Shown here: piece after piece, positions 39,239 to 53,200 of the stretch
Layout of the letters: every line of letters starts with the position of its first letter
Position numbering within the stretch: the first letter of the stretch is position 1
Source of the DNA: Phallusia mammillata
Taxonomy: Eukaryota; Chordata; Ascidiacea; Phlebobranchia; Ascidiidae
Length of the DNA: 64,000 nt
Assembly: GCA_003260075.1 (NCBI GenBank)
Contig: QLIY01000175.1
Span: 54,163-118,162 of the forward strand
Reading direction: 5' to 3'
Notes under the pieces: generated by a model
Told to the model about the DNA's origin: nothing
What the model saw: the letters and a program-made list of their open reading frames with translations, nothing else
Database searches by the model: none
Program-made: the position numbers and the translations under genes

Positions 39239-40428
39239 ATCTACACTCTACAGACTTGAATACGGAACAACATTCAACGATTGGCTCAAATAATATAAGC
39301 AAATAACCGATCAAATTTAACACGTGCAAACTATACGACAATATAATGACTATATAGTTCCAATGTGCTACATTTAACATAGCAAAGTATAAAAACATTT
39401 AGATAATACCGAGAAAACGTTGTTTTACAGTTTTACAAACGTGTTTGTTCGAATTTAAACGATGCAAATTATTATAAATCGAAAATTCCAGTTAGAACGC
39501 ATGAACTGAAACTTGTGAGCAAACGCTTTCCAAAGACAAGCAATACACAGCAGTGCTTTGGTCTGTTTCTAACATGACACAACGTAACGACCTCAAAACG
39601 TGATAAGCAACTTGTGGCGTGAGGTAAACGCGTGCTTAATGACAGGCCGCTGTCACAAGCGAGATCACAACTAATTACGCTAAAGATTGATGAAACTTGC
39701 ATTAGTTTGATTACTGCATCCAGATACAACCGCGTAACTTGCAACTTTGTTTACAACCGCAGTATGAAATACAAAACGTCTTTACAACTAACTTCAGAAA
39801 TCCTCTTAGGAATACTAAAAACGAAAGCAAAAGGTTGAGCAGCAGAAAGTTTGTAGTCAAAGCATTGTTTGCAAACGTAGATTAGTGCACAATAACTTTT
39901 TTGCAATACACGACACAAAAACTTAATTAAGAACAAAACAGTCATAACGGTACATAAAGCGTTTTAGTTGTACAAACGTTTCGTCAAAACTTATTGTACT
40001 TAACAGCGTAAAAGGTTTACAAAACTCTCAGGTCATATGCTAGTTTAACGCCATTGCTGTTATACGTTTCATTCATTGCTTTTGCATCGATGGCGTCCAC
40101 AACAATTGTCGAGGCGTTAACATGCCTTGTAACAACAAAATCACGTATATGGCAACCACCAGGCTTTTACAAATTACCAAAAACACAAAGATCCAATTAC
40201 AAAATTGTCAATCCTATTTGCCAAGCTAAAACATTTTTACCAAAAACTGCCTTTCTAGCACTTTCCTAGACTTTATAGTGGAAACCAAAAATCGACAAAT
40301 TCTAGGAAACCTTATCGACACTCCAGGAACTGCACTTAGGGAATCTGTTAAGAGGAACGGTCCTTGCTAGGTGAGTGACAGTTGTTTACCACAGCAGCGG
40401 TAAAATACAGTTGGTTTCCCTGAAAACT

Positions 40429-40641
40429 ATCAACTCAAATATTTGGACCGAATACACATGAAAACGAACACAGTCAGTTGACTTTTTGTCCTGTTTTACG
40501 AGTTACTCATGATACAGTAAAAACGGAAGCCCCCCCCCCATCAACTCAAATATTTGGACCGAATACACATGAAAACGAACACAGTCAATTGACTTTTTGT
40601 CCTGTTTTACGAGTTACTCATGATACAGTAAAAATGGAAGC
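40429..40641. repeat. Duplication around a C run
   Basis: Copies 40429-40529 and 40540-40641 flank C run 40530-40539. They differ at only a few bases. Confidence 0.85.
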
Positions 40642-41252
40642 CCTTTGCAAAACGTACCAGTGATTATACCTTATAACTGTTGGTTAGCAGTTGTCTAGAG
40701 TACTTTTTAGGCATTACGGGTTGATTTAACAGACATTACAAAAGAGTTTTCAGTACCAAATACAGTATTTCGATATTTTTTACCGGCTGAGCCTCAACGA
40801 CAAATAATCTTGCCACGGCATTATTAAACAACATTCAGTAAAACTTTTATGTCTAAAATATTTGAGAAGCAATGAGCACTTTTAATATATTTTTCTATTT
40901 AACTACAAGACATCAACGCAACCACACCACATTGATCAACTCGGTAAAGGTTGTAACAAGTTGTTTATTGAAAACTTTAACAAATAGTCATAAGATTGTT
41001 AAATGTATTTTTTGGTAGTTAGGTTTTTGAGAATGGTTTACAAATGTTGGATTTCCAACGCAAAATATAAACAGTGGTTGTTTGTTTGTTGAAAAGTCGC
41101 CACATCATTGTACCAACTCCATGAGCTAGTAGAAGTCTTCGTGACTTTACTTTAAAGGAACAACCAGGGTGACATCAACGCTAGGACGAAATCCTGGTCA
41201 TAAGACGAAATGACATGACGCACTCCGGCTAGTAGAGCTTACTTGCTTAAAT

Positions 41253-42060
41253 CAGGATGTTTGAAGCGGTAGTTTTGATAAGGGTTTAAAGCAAACGTAA
41301 ACAAAATATTTGATTGCAATCAATTGAACTACCGTTTTGATCTTAAAACCAACGAACGGTCAACAAAAACATCGCTGTTTAACTACTGGAAAAGGTGTGT
41401 TAACTAAGTACCAAGTCTTCGCACACGTCAATTATTCAAAATCGATATAACCCAATATCGACACTGACATAAAACACACATTAATAACCTACATCTGAAA
41501 CATAACCTGAACTAACCTAAAACTATAGGCCAACCACACAACGCAACCCAAGCTAAAAGTACAAAAACACCATGAAAGTAAATATAGCGAAGAAAATAAT
41601 TCGAAATTGCCAAGCCCCAAATGCACAGCGTCCGGCAACAATGGCAACAATGACACGCCTTATGAATAAATCATTACCAAGCACCACCCCCCCCCCCAGG
41701 ATGTTTGAAGCGGTAGTTTTGATAAGGGTTTAAAGCAAACGTAAGCAAAATATTTGATTGCAATCAATTGAACTACCGTTTTGATCTTAAAATCAACAAA
41801 CAGTCAACAAAAACATCGCTGTTTGTTTCTGCTGGAAAAGGTGTGTTAACTAAGTAGCAAGTCTTCGCACACGTCAAATATTCAAAATCGATGAACCCAA
41901 TATCGACACTGACATAAAACACACATTAATAACCTAAACTCCCCCCCCCCTAAATATAGCGAAGAAAATAATTCGAAATTGCCAAGCCCCAAATGCACGG
42001 CGTTCTCCATACCAAGGCAAAAAAGACACGCCTTATGAATAAATCATTGCCCAGCATAAG
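41253..42060. repeat. Second interleaved A-B-(C run)-A'-(C run)-B' block
   Basis: A is 41253-41491, B is 41579-41686, C run 41687-41697, A' is 41698-41937, C run 41941-41950, and B' is 41951-42060. It has the same geometry as the block at 22.8-23.5 kb. Confidence 0.82.
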
Positions 42061-43489
42061 CACTGAATAACAGAAACAGATAAACAAGGGTGATGTGGTC
42101 GCATGCCGTACTGCTACAAAATTCCGCATGGATAAAAACAGCAAAAACGAATCCTGGCGTTGGTGTAACATGACATATGATACCGATGGCGGTTTGTCGT
42201 TTTTGCATGTCAGCGGGCAGATGGCTTTATCCGCTCACTATTTAACGATGCGAATAGATGAACAACGTGAACAAGGTGCACGTTTAATCACCTGTACTAT
42301 TTGCAAACAAATAATGCAGCAAAGCAGCTGTTAACTAAAAACTTGGCTCCAAATTTCAATGCTACAACTGCATTGCATACACTTTATAGCGCTATTCGTG
42401 CCATTTTGAAACTTCGAAATTATTTTTTTGTGTGTGATCATTTAGTGGTCATCTGTAACATAACACGGACGCAATAATACGCACCACTTAGCAGACAGTC
42501 TAAACGGCAGCATGTTTTTTTCAGCGAACATCATGAGAGCAAAATAGTGGACAAGCAGACACGCGGAACATTTGACTACGCAGCAAAGAAAACAACTTTA
42601 CAAGCCTTAAACATTTCGCCAACCAGGTTGCATATTTGGTAAATATTTGAACTTGGTAAAAATTTGGTGTCAAGTTACAAAAAAATATTATTTTGTTCCG
42701 TAACTTTGTAATTTTGCTGAGGTTTCGTCGAGCACAACATAACGTCATTTCGACAAAACCTTTACAAATAAAAACACTTCTAGTGCTAAAACCAGTAAAT
42801 GTAACTGATGTATATTTAAAGCAATGTAACTTCTAGAAAGAAAACCAACTAACAAGGTAGAAAGTAAAACCCTTTTCACAAAGGGAGCGAATGTTGTGAA
42901 ACTGAAAAACTTTCAATAGCCCAAGCTTAAAGACAATTATATTGAAACAAGTTTGCATGGAGGACACATATGCTCACCTTATTTACCTACAACCAAACTG
43001 CCCATGCTATACTGTCAATAGACTTGAAAGAACAAAAAATACCGCATCAAAAACAGAAACTAATATATCTGTTACTATCTGTCGCAGAAGATTTAGTAGT
43101 AGTGGTTGAGACCCAAACGCATTACACCGTAGCACGAGCACTTCATAGCGCCGCCAGCTAGTTCGCAAACAAACCCGCACATAAACACACTAACCGCCTC
43201 ACCACCAGCAGCAGCAAGCCACAGCGAGTGCTAGACACGTTTTTTTTTATACTTTTTCTTTGCTCGTTATTTGTTCCCCTGCCAGCACGGCTGTTTTTTG
43301 GCCACTGCGGCAGCACGTGACGACTGAAACACTTTGATGGATTCGAAATCTAATTGCTCCAGTGCTTTGTACATGCTGGCCGCAATGGCTGGCCAAATTC
43401 GAGTGTCAAATTACTGGAATGGGAATCTTGAGCTTCTATCTGGGTTGCGTTTTTGAGGTAGAAAACTGCGGTTGGGAAATTTTGTGGCG

Positions 43490-43615
43490 AGGTTATAACT
43501 GGTCAAAAAACTAGAAGGATACAATTGGTCAAATACAGAAGGGTAAAATTGGTCAAAAAAACTGGAACGTTACAATTGGTCAAACATAGAAGGTTACAAT
43601 TGGTCAAATTAATTT
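43490..43615. repeat. Short tandem minisatellite
   Basis: Four to five imperfect copies of a unit of about 27-33 bp, with consensus AGAAGGNTACAATTGGTCAAA. No gene overlaps. Confidence 0.75.
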
Positions 43616-44121
43616 GGTTGAGAAAGAGTGGGCAAAATTCGAAGAATTCATTCAACCCTCAGCAGTCATAGAGTCTAGTGTAATAGTGTAACAAAACCCA
43701 ACTCAAATCAATACGTAACCAGTGCTTCTGCATTTTTGCAGACGAATTCATTTGAAGCCCAACAGTCACTACATTTTTGGCGCAAAATTAGCATAAACTG
43801 GGCTGACAAATTTGTCAAAACACCTGGTAGAGCGCAGCACATCACATCTGCATGTTTGTGTGCAATGTACACAACATTCACTTGTCTATTAGCGAGAAAG
43901 GGAAAATCTGAGAACCTGGCTTGCCAATTACGTCATCACCTACGTCACAGGACGTAGTAGGAGCCCTTATCGATAATTTTTCATTGGTACAAGATCTAAG
44001 CAAACGCTGAATGTCGCAAGATATTGTCTAGGACCCGTAGACAACACACAAAAACAGGAAGACTTAACGTGTTGGCTCGCACAAATAACAGGTAAGCAGA
44101 AATCACTGGAGGCATAGAGGA

Positions 44122-44826
44122 CACTGGCGTAGAGTACGGGGGTGCGGGGGTGCCGCGCACCCCCCGCCTTGACCTTTGTATAACGTCAAAATCGCATCCT
44201 TTTTCAAGTTACGTCGGTTTTAGAACGTGTTTCCAGCTAAACAAATGCGCCCGCACTCATGCCAACAGACGTCGGTCGAAACGTAACAATTGTAATTGTT
44301 TCGCAATAAACGGGTATTTTAATGCAACATAAACATGACATAGAGACTAACGTTTTAGTATTATTTGTGGCAATAACTTTCTGCAATAAAAAATAACTGG
44401 GAAATAGTTAAAAATAAATTGATTCCTAAGCGTGTTTAATATCCGTTTGCAAAGCACTGCAACGGTCTAAACTTGATCCAAGGTGACCTAAGTTTAGGCG
44501 TCAGTAATACATAGTCAGTATATTTAAAACGTGAATTGCTTTTACTTTTATTTTCCGCCGTAACTAAATCGTTAAAAAATTGCTGATTCGGCAAATCGTC
44601 CTTTCGTTCCATCAGACTTATCAGACGCACAGCAAACGTTCCGATCGAACACAAACAAATTGTGTCAAGTGACTATTTGCAAATTAATTTTATAGAAACT
44701 ACAGGCTAAAGCACGTAAAAGGTGGTATTTGGTCCTATACCCGTACAAATACTGCACATGGCATAGGCATCGGCGTCAATTATCAAAAGTCGCACCCCCG
44801 GTATTTTTTAAAACTCTACGCCTATG
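44122..44826. mobile_element. hAT-like element with GGCGTAGAGT ends
   Basis: The left end CACTGGCGTAGAGT and reversed right end CATAGGCGTAGAGT are flanked by an exact 8-bp duplication ATAGAGGA (44114-44121 and 44827-44834). Length 705 bp, no convincing coding frame. Confidence 0.75.
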
Positions 44827-47236
44827 ATAGAGGAGGTACCTAATCATCCATCAAACAAGACGCGTTGCAAGACAACATGTGGTTTTTCTAGTAGACCTGT
44901 CAAGCAGATGATCGTTACGTCACAATGTGGTGAACTGTTACGCCACATATATCAACACTTAAAACTGTCTACTTTGTTTACAATTGCGTGCAGCGCTAAT
45001 CACAGAAAACTGACAAAAAATTTTTTGAAGCAACTAAATTTTTTCCACAGTTTTTCTTTTGGAAATGCAACTGAATTAAAACTTTCTACAAGCCCTAAAT
45101 CTTTTAGACATTAGTTAGTGAAAAACATGAATCAAAAACAAAAACAGGAAAAGCATCCAAAATTTTTATATTTTCAATGCAGTAATTCGCGAGTAAGTCA
45201 AACTTTTAGACACCAGACTGACAAAGTTGAATAACATCAGCAAAACACTTTAAACTTGAGACTAGTTTATCTCCTCACTTCCCCTGATAATTCAGAGAAC
45301 CACGTGCATGACACCTGGCGCTAACATCGATAAAACCGTGACCTTGTGATTGAAATCAAAACTGCAAAGTTCAAGAAGAAATAACTTTACTCTGATGTGA
45401 CTTTTTGACATCAGCCAGCCGTGTAACTTGCTACACCACAACAAGCACATGTGACGTGAGGAAACACACAAGTTCGTCAGTTCCATGTTGCGGGCACACG
45501 AACCCGACCACAGCACCACCGACCACCAGGTGCGTGCAAGAGTCAGTGGAGCGAGAAAACGAAGTTTCAAAACAAGCAACATGTTTTGGTCCCGGAAACT
45601 AATTACTCGTTTGTTGGCAAATAATGATAAGAAAGTGCACGCGTTTGCGATCGTTCGAAGTTAGCGTTGACTAGTGGCTTTGACTCATATACTGCTGTAA
45701 AGCGGAAATAAAAAAACGTTGAATTAGACAACTTCAGTAAGAAATCGGTGACAAATATTGACTCTTGAACAAAGACAAGCATTTCGGCAAGTCTAGGGCG
45801 TTAATTTCGCAAATTCTTTGAAAGTTACGTCTCTCTGGACAATGTTTGACCGAGTTTCGACACCCTTACAACGGCTACAAACATTTTTCAAGTTTGACTT
45901 TCAATCTACAGACCAACTGACGAAATTCAACCCCAAAAAAACATTGCCATGTAGTCAACATCACGCAGAAAATTTCGTCTTACAAATGACTTTAAAGTCA
46001 CTATATTATTTAATCAACCAGCTAAACTTGGCATGTTGCACGAACTAGCAAATACAGCAACACATAACTGCGAGCAATTTATAAACAAACACATTAGCTG
46101 GACCAGTTGATTGTACCATGATTTATAAACCGCACAGTTTAAGCGAAGTACAAGGAAAGCTATAACATCCGGAGACATTGCTTGCAACACGCTTTTGCAA
46201 AACTGTAAAATTTTTGCAAGACACACTTTTTGATACGACCTTAATAAACAGTTGTTCAAAAGCTTTATCCTGCTTTGTATGCAACTGACTTTGTTTAACA
46301 AGAAAGAAGGTAGTTGAAGGTAATACCATAACGTTTTCAACAATAAGTTTTTGCTAAAAAAACATGTCACACTTCAAAACAAAGCAAGTATTTTGAAGCA
46401 AATTGCAGACTGGGCTAGTTTGGTCATGTTTAGCCAGTATAGACTGCACGACCTGCGACATCCTTTGCGTTGTTCTGACTATACAGAGTGATTAATGGCT
46501 TCACCAAGCACGTCTTACCTTGTCTTTGATACCACAAAGTTTAACCTGAACCTCGTTATAAGCTTTATATCTTCAGTTTGGAGTACTTGCTGTAAATATC
46601 TGCCCTAAGCTAACAAAGCAAAAGCCTTTTTTCTGACTGGGCACTACTGTTTGCTGAGCAAAGTTCTTTAGTCAACAGCAGACCAGTTCACTTACCGTAG
46701 CCTTGCAACACAGGAAATGATTTCTTCTTTACTTCCAGCTTTGGCGGGAAGCCTTTTTAGACCCCATGTTTTACGCAGAATAACCAACAGTGCAACACAG
46801 GGTTAAACTAATTACAACAAAATCACCGCATATGTAAAGTCACCGCATAATTAACCACACAAATTAAGGTTCGAATGGATAATTTTGCTAAAAACTTTAT
46901 GTTTTTGGTGTAATAACCCAAACACAAATTAATAAACATTGTTAAAATTAAAAAAGGCCAAAACTTTAAATAAAAAGTTTAAGGTAATAACAGATACAAA
47001 TCTTAAGTGTATTTTTACCAAGTAACAACAAGACCAAAATAAACAAAATAGAACAATCTTTCTTCGCATCATTTAAAAAAATTATACATAAAATTTATCA
47101 AATAACACAACAAAATACTTTTAGTAAATTGGTTCGACTTTAACCTAGCTGTTTGTAAGTAATAGAAACAATAACATCGCCTATAAGTCTAGTCAATAGA
47201 CAAGCACACAAACAAGCAACATCAATAAATCCTTAC

Positions 47237-50200
47237 TTGATGTCCGCTTGTCAGGATCCTCCATTGCTTCATCCTCACTTTCCTCAGCCACTGCATCTGG
47301 TGGAATGTCTGAAAATAAACATAAATGGTTGTGAGTCTATTTGAATAAGGAATTAGTGGTGATAAAAGTTATATGAAATGTATATTGTGTGTACAGTGTG
47401 TGCACTACTTGATTGTGTGTGGTTTTATATTTTATATTCTCTGTACAAGGTCAGGTTAGGGTATTCGATTGTGTATTTCAGTGTAGCAATCCTCCTACAA
47501 TGGAAGTACAAGAAAAGCATTTAAACAAAGAAGTTTGACAACTTATAGTTAAATATAAGTACAGATAGATATCCAAAAGGTACAAGGTATATAAATAACT
47601 ACTTCACATTACACCTCCTTGAAATTAATTTATCTTCCCAATCTTGGTACAGCCCTTTTTCAAAAGTAAAACAAACTTACATATTAACACTATGTTTTAT
47701 GGAATTTTTGTACATGTTTGTTTTGCCACATTAATTTTTATCTTTTGGCCCCAAAAACAGATAAGGAAGTGAAAGGCAGTTTTATTATGTCTACCTTGAT
47801 AATCCATGATCATATTAATTACAAAAAAATTATTTGCCAGCTAGTATTTCAAACAAATGCAAAGCATTATCATTTTGCTCATGTGCACAAAACATAAAGA
47901 AAAAATATGTTTCAACATTTTTGAAATTAAAATTTTGTAATTTATGTTCATCACGATTCTCTATAATACCAGCAACTATTAAAATGGGTTTCTGTCACTT
48001 AATATTTTAAACAAAAACAATACATTAGCACTTTTGCTCTTGCACACAATGGAATTAATTAAAATGCTGTTTGTTTAATTTCCAACTCACCAGCCATTTG
48101 AACACCAGGTGCGTGTGGAAGCATCCTCAGATTCTCGAACAAACGTTGTCGGATCTTGTGCAGATATTCGGTCGTGTTCTGGTTGGACATGTTGCTTGGA
48201 CTAATGTGCAGCTGAAAAACATTGTGACCAAATATATTAAAGACAACCTTATCTCTTATATATATGACATAAACTTTTACTTCAAACCAGTATATTAAAG
48301 TATTTTTGATGTTCAAGGCCACAAATACGTAGCACTGAAGTAAATGCTTAAATATTTTGGCCATAAATGTCCACCTTTATGTTACCAAGATGTCAAAAGC
48401 CCCCCCCCCTAAAATGGGTTTCTGTCACTTAATATTTTAAACAAAAACAATACATTACCATTTTTGCTCTTGCACACAATGGAATTAATTAAAGCGTTGT
48501 TTGTTTAATTTCCAACTCACCAGCCATTTGAACACCAGGAGCATGTGGTAGCATCCTCAGATTCTCGAACAAACGTTGTCGGATCTTGTGGAGATATTCG
48601 GTCGTGTTCTGGTTGGACATGTTGCTTGGACTAATATGCAGCTGAAAAACATTGTGACCAAATATATTAAAGACAACCTTATCCCTTATATATATGACAT
48701 CACCTTTTACCTCAAACCAGTATATTAAAGTATTTGAAAAAAATGTAAATTTACCTTAAAATCAGGACCAAAGTATTCAAAGTAATCGTTGTATGGAAGT
48801 TCTGTAAATTAAAAAATACATCAGTGACACATAAAATACTTTCACGGCAGATTTAATAAGAATTTGGAATTAGGAATTAAAACTTTGTGGGATATCATAT
48901 TTTATTTTTGAGTACACAATGCATGGCTGTAAATATTCTCAGTCTAAAAAGTCCAAGCCAATATCTTTGTATGAAAACAAAATAACATTTCGACAATTAG
49001 AAAAAAGGGTAAGTAAGTTCTCTGTTGTGCATTAGGAATGCATTAGAAAGATTTTTATTGATTTTATTTCACCTGAAAATGACAACAGCAATTGTCGAAA
49101 GATTGTAAAGATTGTAATTTTTTTTGGCTTATTCTAACTAACCATTTGGAATTTCTTGTCCCAGAGCCACAGCAGTTTCGTAAGTCCAACATCGTGCAAC
49201 GTTACGAATTGTGTAACCTCCTCCTCCCAGCATCAGTACAGGGATGTTAAACTTCTTCACATATTCAAGACATTTGGCATGGCCTGGAAATGGTATAGCA
49301 TTATAATTGTGCTAACTTTCAGCAAAGTGAAAGCCATTGCTATGAAAATGTTATTTTCTGTTTTTTTGAAGGGGTTGCATCCATAAATATTTTTACACAA
49401 GCTTATAAATAAAGAAATTTAGAATGAGTCCACTGTCTAACAACACTGTCTAATTTGATTAATTTCTCAGTTTTACTGCAAATTCCATAAAGAATAGTTT
49501 TTTGAACCATTTTCTGTTCCTAATTTGTCTAAGGAAGTGGTTCTCAAACTTTTTTATTGTCGGGGCCAAATGGTATTTTTTTAAGTGTGTAGGGAGCCGC
49601 AAAAAACAAAATCTTAAGAAAAGCACTAAAGATTATGACTTTGAAAGCTAAAATAGCAATCTTTGGTGGTTTTCTGAGGTCTGGTAAGGGCTGCAAAATA
49701 AGTAGTTGGGAGCCGCATGCGGCCCCGAAAACCGAGTTTGAGAACCACTGATCTAAGGGCACAGGTAAATTTTAACTGCAATGGATTATTCTTAACAGCA
49801 TCTTGTTGAAAATACAAGCAAAGCATTATTTTCTTTTTATTATTCCCACATTGCCAGATGATTTTTTACCTTTAACAGTGAGATTGAAGCAACCGAGTCG
49901 GTCTCCAGTGAGTGAATCAGCTCCACACTGTAGCACAACTGCACTGGGTTGGTAATACTCCATCACCTGAATAACATTGAAATTAAATTTACAATATGAA
50001 GTAATCAGAATCATGGGACATTCACTAGCATGTCAACACAATAAACATAAAAACTGATGTTCTAATGCCGATTATATCTATTGGTGGTGTTAAAAAAACT
50101 TGGGATGGGCAAAACTTAAAATGTTCTGTTGGGTCGAGCACCGAGCATCTCACATTAATGTACGCTCGGTGCTTTGTAATGTCACAAACATTCCCAATTC

Positions 50201-53200
50201 CACGCTAGTATTGTAGCTTCCCAAGGTCCCTTCTGTCACAGCAATGTATTAAGTTGTACAGGCCCGAGAACGTTGAACATTTACTTTGTTCCTGGATACC
50301 CTTTCAAACACTAGTTTTGTATGTTAGCAGGGCATGAATATGCCAATTTGCAGCTCTGGTCAGTTTATGCAACTGCTCGGCCGAGCACCGAGCATTAAAA
50401 ACTGCGATGCTCGTCACCGAGTACTCNGGCATGAATATGCAAATTTACAGCTCAGGTCAGTTTGTGCGACTGCTCGGCCGAGTACCGAATACTAAAAACG
50501 ACCATGCTCGTCACCGAGTACTCGGGTTCTGGCTCAGCTCAGCCCATCCCTACTGCTAAGGTTATGTTTGTGGGATATGACAGTTTCTTTTAAATTAACT
50601 CCCATTCTAATATTGCAAGAAAAAGGCATTCTTAATACATATGCCCCCCCCCCTATGCAACTGCTCGGCCGAGCACCGAGCATTAAAAACTGCGATGCTC
50701 GTCACCGAGTACTCGGGTTCTGGCTCGGCTCAGTCCATCCCTACTGCTAAGGTTATGTTTGTGGGATATGACAGTTCCTTTTAAATTAACTCTCATGTTA
50801 AAATTGCAAGAAAAATGCATTCTTAATATATATATACCTTAGTGATAACAGGTTGGAAGATTTGTTCGTAACATTCATCGTCCATTCCATCTCTGAGAGG
50901 AAAGTTGAGCGCATAATATTTGCCCTTGCCTGCTCCAATGTCCTGCAATGCAAGTACACAGGATAAAGCAAATTAAAAAAATTCACCCAATTCCATTGAA
51001 AATTTCTTGCCAAGGTTAAGCACAATATTGCTTTTGTCCAAAACAGTTTGCAAAAAGGTTTCAATTTAAACAAAAAACAAGAAACTCTCTATGGGTGAAC
51101 CACTGAGCCAGCCAATTTCAAACTTTGAAAGGACCAACTTCAGATAACTAACCCGTTTATGTGTGAAAACAAAGAAAAACGGTGAGAGCCCCATAACCAA
51201 GCAGGAAATCATTCCTTGTGTCTATTGTTATGCACACAAGGTTTCAGGTTCAGATGTTTAAAGGGGGAAATTTTTGGAGGGAAAAAAGGTTGTGACAATA
51301 TGGAAAGTGACAAATTGTGCTCACACAACAGATTCAACACATACTGGTTAAAACTTACACGGAGGTCTCCAGTTCCAGGGAAATATTCCCCATATTTGTG
51401 GAACGAGACGGTCATAACTCGATCAGTCGTGTAGAAAGCTTCTTCCACCCCATCGCCATGGTGAATGTCGATGTCGATGTAAAGTACACGCTGGTGATAT
51501 CTACAAATGAATAAAGAACATATGATTGCCATTTTTCGGGCTTGACTTGTGTAGTGAAAACGATCATTGCAGGCGTTAATAGAGAAATATTTGCTGTCTT
51601 GGGAAAGTTATCAATCGATTTTAAGTGTGATTCTAAGCTACTACCAAAACTGGATCATAGAATAACACAAGTGCCACCAAATATAAAAAAATTGAAACAC
51701 AGATTGTACATTGTTGGAAGAACATATTACCTAGTTGAGGGGAAACTTTAATTCAGCACTTATAGTAATTAACACGATGGGATAAATTTTAAATAATTTC
51801 CTTGCAAACACAAATGACCTATGCTGGGGGTAACCTTAAAATGGATTAGATTTTAAACAATTTTTTGAAATATTTTTTTTGGAAAGATATAGGATACAAC
51901 TTCAGTAAAAGTGTATTTATGACCATCAATAAAAAAAGACAAAAACAGATAATACAACTTTTATACTCCATGCTTTTACACAAACTGACCAAGTCAATTT
52001 AAGGCAAAATACATATTCCGAAGGTTTAATTACTGAATTTGCTATTTTTGAAAGTGTTTCAATAGTGAGCATGCAACNAAGATATAGGATACAACTTCAG
52101 TAAAAGTGTATTTATGACCATCAATAAAAAAAGACAAAAACAGATAATACAACTTTTATACTCCATGCTTTTACACAAACTGACCAAGTCAATTTAAGGC
52201 AAAATACATATTCCGAAGGTTTAATTACTGAATTTGCTATTTTTGAAAGTGTTTCAATAGTGAGCATGCAACTTTGTTGGGAAAAATATTGGTTAAAAGT
52301 TATTTTTGTTGAAAAAATAAAATTTTGTAGGAAAAATGTCCTCCCCCCCCCCGCGGGCCGGATCCGGCCCACGGGCCGTATGTTGCCCGCCCCTGCTTTA
52401 CACAAACTGACCAAGTCAATTTAAGGCGAAATACATATTCCGAAGGTTGAATTAACTGAATTTGCTATTTTTGAAAGTGTTTCAATAGTTAGCATGTAAC
52501 TTTTGTGGGAAAAATATTGGTTGAAAGTTATTTTTGTTGGAAAAAAATATTTTTGTAGGAAAAATATCCTCAGCTCAGCCTACTTACTTGAGCAATTCGA
52601 GAATGGAGAGTACGATATCATTCACATAACAGAAACCAGATGCCTCGGACTTCTTTGCATGATGGAGTCCACCAGCCCAGTTAATAGCAATGTCAGTTTG
52701 TTGCTTGTTAATCTTCACTGCACCAGCTAAAGGCAATTGAATAGATTCATTACTTTAAGAATGAAAAAAACTTTTACGGTTAAAACGGTTTATGTTTATC
52801 AATTTTTGATTCCGATTTATACACCTTGCTACCCCCCCCCCCTACTTACTTGAGCAATTCGAGAATGGAGAGTACGATATCATTCACGTAACAGAAACCA
52901 GATGCTTCAGACTTCTTTGCATGATGGAGTCCACCAGCCCAGTTAATTGCAATGTCAGTTTGTTGCTTGTTGATCTTTACTGCACCAGCTGAAAGCAATT
53001 TAATAGTTTCTTACTTAAAGAATGAGAAAAACTTTTAAGGTTTAAAAGTTTATTTTTATCAATTTTTGATTCCGGTTTATACACCTTGCTGCCCCCCCCC
53101 CCTTGGAGTATGAGAAAATTTGACTTAAAAAAAATGAAAAAAGATTTTATTATTAAACCCTGACCCAGATTTAAACTACATGTATTGTAAGTAATGAAAC

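Larger units (their letters stand above)
37794..47236. other. No gene recognised between gene B and HDAC exon 12
   Basis: About 9.4 kb with two hAT-like elements (38922, 44122), the interleaved block 41253-42060, a minisatellite (43490) and AT-rich sequence. Short open frames lack splice support or recognisable motifs. Gene B's promoter should lie just above 37,793. Confidence 0.55.

Noticed and set aside
43490-43615. CRISPR-like array
   Set aside because: The units are imperfect contiguous minisatellite repeats without spacers, in an animal genome.
52588-52988. Mutually exclusive HDAC exon 5 pair
   Set aside because: The two copies encode the same peptide, the flanking introns are duplicated as well, and a C run marks the joint.
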